Positions 5,425 through 11,547 of a stretch of DNA of 12,868 nucleotides are shown piece by piece (positions within the stretch are counted from its first letter, which is position 1; every line of letters starts with the position of its first letter). Source of the DNA: UBA5359 sp028699365 [NCBI: bacterium] (GTDB lineage: Bacteria > UBP13 > UBA5359). The DNA lies in the NCBI GenBank assembly GCA_028699365.1, contig JAQVUQ010000038.1:1-12868 (forward strand), read 5' to 3'. Both the position numbers and the translations under genes were made by a program. The notes beneath the pieces are model-generated. The model worked only from the letters and a program-made list of their open reading frames with translations, did no database searches and was not told the DNA's origin.

Positions 5425-6345
5425 ATGAAAAGAGCGGCTATCCTTATTCTGTTACTCTCGATCTTTGCGACATTTGCCATAGCCGATACATGCCAGGCTG
5501 TGCAATTACGTTATAACTTCTCTCAAGGGAGCAAATACGCTTACGGCCTGTGGCTGGATGCCGACATAAAGTTCTCCGCCAAATCAGCCGGGCAGGATAC
5601 GGCTCTTTCCGCCAAGCTGAACGGCTATACGGACGTAATGCAGAGTATAAACAAGGTTACCGACCGCAATACGGCTGTTATTGAGACGCGCCTGGAAAAC
5701 ATACAAGGCAAGATATCCTTCATGGGCCAGGAGATGCCCCTGCCTGCAGACATGGCAAAGAAGATTCAGGAGGCAATCAATCCCATCATCCAGGAAATGG
5801 ACCGTCGCGGCAAAACGGTAAGCCTGAGCATGCCGTCCCTGGAGAAATTCCTGCAGGAGATGATGAAATCAGGAACAAATCCCGCTAAGGGAATAATACC
5901 GGTCACCCCCCTGTCGGAGATGAGTAAACACCTGGCCGAATCTCCATCTCCGCTGCCGGAAGGCGATATCCAGCCCGGCTATACCTGGGACAGTGTCAGC
6001 AAAGTACCGACGCCGGACGGCAAGACTATGGAAATTGCGGTGCGAAATACCTTCAAAGGAGTGACTGAAGTAGAAGGCAAAGCTTGCTATGTCATCGAGA
6101 GCGCCATGGATCTTCCGCTTGGGAACCTCCTGCCCGCATCCACCGAGGCGACCAAGGGCATGAAGATGGACGGCTCCGTCTCCGTGAAATCCCAAACCTG
6201 CCATGAAGCATCCAACATGATGCCTATGCGCACGGAGGCTACTATGTCTATGAAGATGAACGTGAACATGAACATGAGCATTTCGTCGGATGCGACAAAA
6301 ATCGATGCTTCTGTAAAGGTTCTGATGAACAGGCGTCAGGACTGA
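5425..6345 (+). CDS. Secreted beta-rich protein, possibly DUF6263-like
   Basis: 306 residues from the ATG at 5425, which has GGAGG 9 bases upstream; an in-frame ATG at 5398 would add nine basic residues and lacks a site. Residues 1-20 form a signal peptide (MKRAAILILL start, AIA before the likely cleavage), with no lipobox. The mature part starts with VQLRYNFSQGSKYAYGLW, the strand-turn-strand opening seen in proteins of the DUF6263 kind. Alternating polar and hydrophobic stretches suggest mainly beta structure. The C-terminal strands are methionine-rich with strict alternation (MSMKMNVNMNMSI, about 272-284). There are no enzymatic motifs. It converges with citrate synthase, leaving only 8 bases between the stop codons. 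An extracytoplasmic binding or structural role is possible; function unknown. Confidence 0.75.
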   Translation: MKRAAILILLLSIFATFAIADTCQAVQLRYNFSQGSKYAYGLWLDADIKFSAKSAGQDTALSAKLNGYTDVMQSINKVTDRNTAVIETRLENIQGKISFMGQEMPLPADMAKKIQEAINPIIQEMDRRGKTVSLSMPSLEKFLQEMMKSGTNPAKGIIPVTPLSEMSKHLAESPSPLPEGDIQPGYTWDSVSKVPTPDGKTMEIAVRNTFKGVTEVEGKACYVIESAMDLPLGNLLPASTEATKGMKMDGSVSVKSQTCHEASNMMPMRTEATMSMKMNVNMNMSISSDATKIDASVKVLMNRRQD

Positions 6346-6353
6346 TCAGCGGG

Positions 6354-7751
6354 CTATCTTTTGCCCAGAGCGATATAATCCCGTCGCGGTGCAACGCTCT
6401 TGTAAGCAGGCCGGGTGATCTTTCCACCGCTCGTGATTTCTTCAATGCGGTGTGCACACCAGCCTACAATGCGACCGATAGCAAACAGTGGAGTATACAT
6501 TTCCTGCGGTATATTCAGCATCTTATAAACAAAGCCTGAATAAAAATCAACGTTAACACACACACCCTTGTAGATTTTGCGTTTCCGGTTGATTACCTCC
6601 GGCGCCATCTCTTCAACCCTGGCATGCAGCCGGAACTCCTCTTCCAAGCCTTTTTCCTTAGCCAACTCCTCAGCGTACTTCTTGAGAATCAACGCTCGCG
6701 GGTCGGAAACCGAATATACCGCATGTCCTACACCGTAGATCAAGCCTGAGCGATCAAACGCATCCTTATTCAGCAGACGAAGGAGATATTGTTCTATTTC
6801 CAGGTCATCCTCCCAATTGTGAACCTGCTGCTTAAGTTCTTCAAACATATGGACCGTCTTGATATTGGCTCCGCCGTGACGTGGTCCCTTAAGGGATCCT
6901 AGCGCCGCAGCAACAGCAGAATAAGTATCGGTCCCGCTTGAAGATACCACATGCACGGTAAAGGACGAATTATTGCCGCCACCGTGCTCAGCATGCAGTA
7001 CCAGCGCAAGATCCAGCACCGTGGCTTCCAACTCCGAGTAACTGCTATCCGGACGCAGCATATGTAGTATATTCTCCGCCGTGGACAGTTCTGGCACCGG
7101 GCTGTGAATCACCAGACTTTTGTTCGCAAAATGATGGAGATAAGCCTGGTAGGCATAAACGGTAAGCGCAGGAAAAGCAGCTATCAGTTGCAGACATTGC
7201 CTGAGAACATTTGAAACCGATATATCGTCCGGCCGGTTGTCAAAAGAGTATAACGCCAGTACGCTTCGCGCCAGCACATTCATGATATCGCTGCCCGGCA
7301 TCTTCAAAATTGCGTCATGTACAAAGCTCTTGGGCAAAACACGGTAAGACCCCAGCATTGCTTCAAACAAACACAACTCGTCTTCATCCGGGAGATTACC
7401 AAAGAGAAGAAGATAACAAGTCTCTTCAAAACCCAGACGTCCGTCCGAAGTAAAGCCCTCCACAAGTTGCGTTATATCTATGCCTCTGTAAATGAGCTGT
7501 CCGGGAGCCGGTATGAATTCGTCTCCGTCAGCAACGGATGCGATCACTTCCCCTATCTGCGTTAATCCTGCCAGAACGCCCTTTCCGGATATATCCCGCA
7601 GGCCACGTTTCACGTCATACTGAGCGTATAATGCGGCATCCACCCGGCTGGTTGCTTCCGCTGCCTGACTCCAGGAAGCGATTAAAGCATCGGTCGTACT
7701 TTCAGTTCGGGATGCTCGTGCAATTACATCATCGCAATGCTGAATACTCAT
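6354..7751 (-). CDS. Citrate synthase (citrate/2-methylcitrate synthase family)
   Basis: 465 residues; the ATG at 7751 is preceded by GGGAGGG. Catalyses condensation of acetyl-CoA and oxaloacetate to citrate in the cytoplasm. The three catalytic residues of the family can be placed. H256 is in LHAEHGGGNNSSF, H343 is in GVGHAVYSVSDPRA, and D402 is in NVDFYSGFVYKML. SLKGPRHGGAN (286-296) and ITRPAYKSV (445-453) are also typical. An N-terminal extension of about 40 residues precedes YDVKRGLRDISGKGVLAGLT, and the sequence resembles the 450-residue clostridial type rather than the E. coli enzyme. It stands alone behind a near-perfect promoter with a leader of about 22 bases. No other TCA-cycle gene is nearby. 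The 2-methylcitrate activity cannot be excluded from sequence. Confidence 0.95.
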   Translation of the reverse strand: MSIQHCDDVIARASRTESTTDALIASWSQAAEATSRVDAALYAQYDVKRGLRDISGKGVLAGLTQIGEVIASVADGDEFIPAPGQLIYRGIDITQLVEGFTSDGRLGFEETCYLLLFGNLPDEDELCLFEAMLGSYRVLPKSFVHDAILKMPGSDIMNVLARSVLALYSFDNRPDDISVSNVLRQCLQLIAAFPALTVYAYQAYLHHFANKSLVIHSPVPELSTAENILHMLRPDSSYSELEATVLDLALVLHAEHGGGNNSSFTVHVVSSSGTDTYSAVAAALGSLKGPRHGGANIKTVHMFEELKQQVHNWEDDLEIEQYLLRLLNKDAFDRSGLIYGVGHAVYSVSDPRALILKKYAEELAKEKGLEEEFRLHARVEEMAPEVINRKRKIYKGVCVNVDFYSGFVYKMLNIPQEMYTPLFAIGRIVGWCAHRIEEITSGGKITRPAYKSVAPRRDYIALGKR

Positions 7752-7779
7752 CCGGTTTATCCCTCCCTCAGTTTATACT

Positions 7780-7807
7780 ATTATAGCCCAGTCGCATATT
7801 GTGTCAA
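7780..7807 (-). promoter_or_regulatory. Consensus sigma-70 promoter of citrate synthase
   Basis: Read on the minus strand, TTGACA (7802-7807) and TATAAT (7780-7785) are both perfect and are separated by 16 bases. The expected start point near 7773 leaves only about 22 bases before the ATG at 7751. The leader contains the GGGAGGG ribosome binding site and no room for other control elements. Confidence 0.8.
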
Positions 7808-7926
7808 GGAACCCTCTGAAAGATAACCGGATATTCGCATTGGATCAAAGGCGGATCAGCAATAGTTTTCGGCGTTCGAAGATGTTAGTTTCAATGCTCG
7901 AAAGCAAATAAAGAAGCTTGTTTCGG

Positions 7927-9432
7927 CTATAAGCACTCGATCGGCAAAAGCATATAAAATGTACTGCCCTGATCAAGCCCGGCGCTCTCTGCCCATATCT
8001 TTCCCCGATGAGCTTCAACAACGTATCTTGCTACCGTCAGTCCCAGGCCTGTTCCACCTCTGACACGGGTAAGCGTCGGCTCCACCTGGTAGAATGGATC
8101 AAAGATACGCTCCAGATGATCCTGCTCCAGACCTATACCGGTATCGGAAAACTCAAAGCGTATCATCTCATTCTCTTGTCCGGCTCTTATCTTCAATCCG
8201 CCTTTATCCGTAAACTTCAAGGCATTATCCAGGATATTATCTATAACCTTTATAAGCTGCTGCCTGTCCCCGCACACAAGCCCCAGCCCCTCCTTCAGTT
8301 CGCTCCTGAGGTAAAGCCCCTTCTTGTCAAAGCTATCTCTGAAGAAAGCTATTCTCTCTTCAATAAGACCGGCCATATCGATCAGCGCCAGACACAGTTT
8401 GGATAGCCCGCCCTGCAGCATAGATAGATCCACCATATCGTCTATCAGATTCTGCAATCTCTCTGATTGGACACGGGCAACCCGCAGCATCTCTTCCTGC
8501 TTATTAGTAAGTATTCCCAATCGTCCCGCGCAGAGCAAATCGACAATGCCGCGTATAGGCGTCAGAGGTGTTCGCAGTTCATGTGCCGCCAGAGCGATAA
8601 ACTCGTTCCTGATGCTGTCTATCTCCTGCAGTCTGAAGACAAGCTCCTCTCTCGCCTTTTCTATCCTCTTTTGTTCGGTGATATCACGAAAAACGGCTTG
8701 TACAGCCGGCTTGCCCTCGTATATGATTGGGGCCGATGTCGCTTCCACGTCAATTTCAGTGCCGTCCGTCCGCACAAAGACATAATTAGTAAGGCCAACA
8801 GTACTTCCCTCTTGTATCTGCTGAAGACGCTCTTCAAGAAGCTCCCAATAATCCGGATGTATAAACCCCATTACCGACTTGCCTATAAAATACTCCGGGT
8901 TCTCCCCTTTGGCACCTATGATACAAGCAGCAGCAGAGTTGACGTATAAAACAATTCTATCACTGTATACGGCTATACCGTCAGGGGATTGTTCTACTAA
9001 AGAGCGGTAGCGCTTTTCACTATCCCGTAAGGCATCTTCCATCCTCTTACGTTCGGTAATATCGCGAATAACCGTCTGTACAGCCGGCTTGCCACCGTAA
9101 GTAACAGGAGCCGCCACCCCTTCCCCATCAATTTCACTGCCATCCGTCCTAATAAAGACATAATGGGTAAGACCTAACGTTTTTCCCTCCTGTATCTGGC
9201 GAAGCTGCTCTTTAAAGAGGTCCCTATAGTCCGAGCGTACAAACTCCATTACCGACTTGCCGATAAAATACTCCGCCATTTCACCTTTGGCACCTATAAT
9301 ACGAGCAGCAGCAGCATTTACGTATACAAATACGGCATCGCTGTATACGGCAATACCGTCAGGAGATAGCTCTACCAATGAACGATAACGCTCTTCGCTG
9401 GCACGCAACTCCTCATTTTTACTGTATTTCAA
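7927..9432 (-). CDS. Soluble PAS-PAS sensor histidine kinase
   Basis: 501 residues starting at a TTG (9432). No ATG, GTG or TTG lies upstream in frame before the stop, and GGGAAAGGG precedes it at suitable spacing. Two PAS domains (about 15-125 and 142-252) are highly similar, each ending in RDITE(R/Q)KR. Next comes the dimerisation domain with AAHELRTP and phospho-acceptor H284. The ATPase domain follows, with N box DNILDNALKF (N399, N403), DTGIG (430-434), FDPFYQ and GGTGLGL (459-465). All catalytic motifs are intact. There is no membrane segment or receiver domain, so it senses a cytoplasmic signal, or oxygen or redox if a cofactor binds in a PAS domain; none is identifiable from sequence. 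No response regulator is visible nearby. Its own promoter is at 9477-9505. Confidence 0.95.
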   Translation of the reverse strand: MKYSKNEELRASEERYRSLVELSPDGIAVYSDAVFVYVNAAAARIIGAKGEMAEYFIGKSVMEFVRSDYRDLFKEQLRQIQEGKTLGLTHYVFIRTDGSEIDGEGVAAPVTYGGKPAVQTVIRDITERKRMEDALRDSEKRYRSLVEQSPDGIAVYSDRIVLYVNSAAACIIGAKGENPEYFIGKSVMGFIHPDYWELLEERLQQIQEGSTVGLTNYVFVRTDGTEIDVEATSAPIIYEGKPAVQAVFRDITEQKRIEKAREELVFRLQEIDSIRNEFIALAAHELRTPLTPIRGIVDLLCAGRLGILTNKQEEMLRVARVQSERLQNLIDDMVDLSMLQGGLSKLCLALIDMAGLIEERIAFFRDSFDKKGLYLRSELKEGLGLVCGDRQQLIKVIDNILDNALKFTDKGGLKIRAGQENEMIRFEFSDTGIGLEQDHLERIFDPFYQVEPTLTRVRGGTGLGLTVARYVVEAHRGKIWAESAGLDQGSTFYMLLPIECL

Positions 9433-9476
9433 TTCTGCGCCCTTTCCCTTAAGAAAGCATCGTGTAGCCTGCCAGT

Positions 9477-9505
9477 GTTATATACCCTTGCCGTAAAATA
9501 GTCAA
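9477..9505 (-). promoter_or_regulatory. Promoter of the histidine kinase
   Basis: Read on the minus strand, TTGACT (9500-9505) is followed after 17 bases by TATAAC (9477-9482), each five of six matches to consensus. Transcription would start near 9470, giving a leader of about 38 bases to the TTG start at 9432. Confidence 0.65.
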
Positions 9506-9586
9506 ACGAATATAGAGAAACATTCAGTCACTCGCTATAAGCAGACAATGCGGCGACAATAACCCATGCAGTTGTAAAAGCTCATG

Positions 9587-9613
9587 AAAAAAGGCGCAAG
9601 GATTGATCAGCGC
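9587..9613 (-). terminator. Possible weak intrinsic terminator after the VOC gene
   Basis: On the minus strand, GCGC (9610-9613) and GCGC (9594-9597) could pair around a 12-base loop, followed by CTTTTTT (T-run 9587-9592). The stem is only 4 base pairs, so the call rests mainly on the T-run and on its position at the end of the operon. Confidence 0.3.
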
Positions 9614-9972
9614 TTCAGAAGTTCGATTTCATATCCGTCCGGGTCACTGATAAAGACCATATCGCTCCCGCGTTCCAGAGCATCCGCCGGCCAGAGTTCC
9701 AGGCCAGCTTCGACACAGTGTCGCAGCAGGCCCTCCATATCCTCCACGCCGAAGGCCAGGTGGATCAGATCCTCCTGCAGTTGCACTTCGCCGAAATCAG
9801 GTGACCAAGCCAGTTCCAGCAGCGTCTCGCTACCCGGCATCTCCATAAAGACAAGGCTGTTACCGGCAGGAGAGGTTAATCTCCTGACCTCCCTCATGCC
9901 CAGAATATCGCGATAAAAAGCCACGGATCTCTCCTGATCGGAAACACGGAAACGTACATGCAAAAATTTCAT
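9607..9972 (-). CDS. Glyoxalase I-like VOC superfamily protein
   Basis: 121 residues; the ATG at 9972 has AAAGGAG at good spacing within the end of the upstream gene. It aligns well by eye with lactoylglutathione lyase. The N-terminus MKFLHVRFRV carries H5, LLELAW carries E53, IHLAFGV carries H71, and DPDGYEIELL carries E117. These are the two His and two Glu positions that bind the metal in bacterial glyoxalase I. RSVAFYRDILGM is the usual first helix. A metal-dependent lyase or isomerase activity is likely, but VOC proteins vary widely in substrate, and methylglyoxal detoxification is only the default guess. Its ATG overlaps the stop of the radical SAM gene by 4 bases (ATGA), so the two are translationally coupled and probably share a pathway. 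Confidence 0.85.
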   Translation of the reverse strand: MKFLHVRFRVSDQERSVAFYRDILGMREVRRLTSPAGNSLVFMEMPGSETLLELAWSPDFGEVQLQEDLIHLAFGVEDMEGLLRHCVEAGLELWPADALERGSDMVFISDPDGYEIELLKR

Positions 9973-11060
9973 TTTTTCTCCTTTGGAATTTCAAGCAAAG
10001 TTTCCACCCATTCGCGTTTTTCCCATAGCGCACATCCGCCCTTTGTCTCAACCAACTCCGCGTGATTTCGGCGGATTTCTCTTAACAGATCGGATTGCAG
10101 GGCCTCTTTTAGAGACAAATCCTTTAGATTCACATCAGAATACGGTGCAAAAGGACACGGTTCAAGGTCACCCTCGGCACTGGCATGGATGAACCCACGC
10201 CCTGCCGCAAGACAACCTCCGAAGGCCTCCTCATCACCGGGAAAGCTTACAAACAGTCCCGGGAACCTGTCTTTGAGAGAAGCCGGAACACCGGCCAGCG
10301 TAGCCCTTTGCCCATCTGTAATTACCGCATCCTCGGTTGCTTCGTTTACCGGAACATACTCCACAAAGAAAAAGAGACGGCAACCCGATGTCGTAAGCTC
10401 ACGGATTAAGTCATCACCGGTTACGGTTTCAAAGTTTGTCCTGGAAACAGTGAAAGAAATCCCATAGAAGATACCGGCACGCTTGATCCTCTCTATAATC
10501 CCTTGCAGATGTGCATAAACGCCGGGCCCTCTTCTGCTGTCCGTATCGGCTTCATACCCCTCCATACTGATGACCGGAATTACGTTCTTCTGCTTTTGCA
10601 ACCGTGCAACTATCTCTTCCGTAATGCATAAGCCGTTAGTGAAGAGCGGAAAGATTACTTCCGGGAAATCGCCGGTGATATCCAGGATATCGGGACGCAT
10701 AAGCGGCTCTCCTCCAGCCAGGAAAACAAACGAGATACCGAGGTCTTTTGCCTCTGTAATTATCGACCGCAATTTGTCATGGCTGATCTCTTTCTCAACA
10801 GGCCTATTCTGTGCCTTTGAATAGCAGCCTTTGCATTGAAGATTACAGCGGTTGGTAACGCTGATAATCATATATGGAGGCACTTGGAGTCCCTGTTCAC
10901 CATACTTCACCCGCTTTTGGGCAGCCTTCTTCTGAAGGTAAATAGCTTTCGCTACGAAGCTTGCCATAGCAGGCTTGCTGTAGACCAGCTTCAGGGCATC
11001 TTTCAGAAAGGCATCGATGGATTTGTTCAATAAGGTATTACAGTCACCGTTTGTTTGCAA
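9969..11060 (-). CDS. Radical SAM protein with SPASM-like C-terminus, uncharacterised family
   Basis: 363 residues from a TTG at 11060. GGAGAG lies 6 bases upstream, and no better start is present. C72-x3-C76-x2-C79 (CNLQCKGC) binds the 4Fe-4S cluster that cleaves S-adenosylmethionine, and GGEP (116-119) is the SAM-contacting motif. The C-terminal part has C283 (GGCLAAGRG), C302 (DLEPCPFAPYSD) and C343 (GGCALWEKREW). This pattern may hold an auxiliary cluster, although it has fewer cysteines than a full SPASM domain. A helical segment of about 60 residues rich in Lys and Ala precedes the core. I recognise the pattern as a conserved family found in anaerobes and methanogens, without an assigned reaction. 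It is coupled to the VOC gene downstream. No candidate precursor peptide is visible. Confidence 0.9.
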   Translation of the reverse strand: MQTNGDCNTLLNKSIDAFLKDALKLVYSKPAMASFVAKAIYLQKKAAQKRVKYGEQGLQVPPYMIISVTNRCNLQCKGCYSKAQNRPVEKEISHDKLRSIITEAKDLGISFVFLAGGEPLMRPDILDITGDFPEVIFPLFTNGLCITEEIVARLQKQKNVIPVISMEGYEADTDSRRGPGVYAHLQGIIERIKRAGIFYGISFTVSRTNFETVTGDDLIRELTTSGCRLFFFVEYVPVNEATEDAVITDGQRATLAGVPASLKDRFPGLFVSFPGDEEAFGGCLAAGRGFIHASAEGDLEPCPFAPYSDVNLKDLSLKEALQSDLLREIRRNHAELVETKGGCALWEKREWVETLLEIPKEKK

Positions 11061-11104
11061 AAAAATCTCTCCGTAACCGCCGTTTTCAGCATCTTGCCGG
11101 AATC

Positions 11105-11134
11105 AATATAACACTGAACTACACTTGACATCAA
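11105..11134 (-). promoter_or_regulatory. Possible promoter of the radical SAM-VOC operon
   Basis: Read on the minus strand, TTGATG (11129-11134) lies 18 bases from TATATT (11105-11110). The -35 matches the consensus at four positions and the -10 at five. The start codon at 11060 is about 45 bases further on. CTTGA-CA-TCAAG (11124-11135) forms a small palindrome over the -35 and may be an operator. Confidence 0.4.
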
Positions 11135-11201
11135 GTCCGGTACGGAGTCTTGCGTATTTGCCGCTTGACACCAGACTGATCTGATACCGTGCATTGCGCT
11201 T

Positions 11202-11443
11202 TCAGGAACGGTGTCCGGTTCTTTTCTCCTGCAATTTCTCCTCAGCCTCGCCTGTGCCACGGCGCAAGGAGAGAATAACGTAGCCGGAGAGAACGATGCC
11301 GATGATATTTATACCGAAAAGCTCCAGCCCGCCCCATCCGCTTAAATTGTCTAAGAAAAAGCCTACAGCGGCCGCAGCCAGAGAAGGGGTCAGGCCTTGA
11401 AAGTAACACTGTTTTGTTTTTCCACAGCCACTATTCTACTCAC
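11202..11443 (-). pseudogene. Small membrane protein gene interrupted by a frameshift
   Basis: A GTG at 11443 has an ideal AGGAGG 7 bases upstream. It opens a frame of 17 residues (MSRIVAVEKQNSVTFKA) that stops at 11390. The frame one base back continues from there without a start codon or ribosome binding site of its own to a stop at 11202. It encodes a hydrophobic stretch (LTPSLAAAAVGFFLDN, then GINIIGIVLSGYVILS) ending in a charged RRGTGEAEEKLQEK tail. Joined, the two give about 80 residues with one or two membrane helices. The helix and basic end faintly recall GlsB/YeaQ-type proteins. It may be a decayed gene, a sequencing error, or a recoded gene. GAAAAAC at 11411-11418 is a run of A where slippage could occur. 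Confidence 0.5.
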
Positions 11444-11458
11444 AATGCAACCTCCTGG

Positions 11459-11472
11459 GATGCAAATGCATC
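11459..11472. repeat. 14-base palindrome GATGCAAATGCATC
   Basis: Six-base arms (GATGCA and TGCATC) flank a central AA. It lies directly upstream of the AGGAGG (11451-11456, minus) of the small membrane gene. This is a plausible dimeric repressor site; a hairpin with a 2-base loop would be poor. No regulator is identifiable. Confidence 0.35.
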
Positions 11473-11547
11473 GATCTGGCAGGATGCCCTTGTCGGCACA
11501 CGCACTATCGTGGAACCGCAAGCCCAGTCAGACAAAGTGCCTTAGCC

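Noticed and set aside
6350-6366. GGGC...GCCC between the secreted protein and citrate synthase as a bidirectional terminator
   Set aside because: Four-base stem, no T-run outside it, and it overlaps the citrate synthase stop codon.
11050-11066. Seven-T run at the radical SAM start as a slippage or terminator signal
   Set aside because: It fills the spacer between a good GGAGAG and the TTG start, and no hairpin precedes it.
11027-11260. 77-residue minus-strand frame upstream of the radical SAM gene
   Set aside because: No ribosome binding site; it overlaps the better-supported small membrane frame and the radical SAM start, and its sequence looks random.
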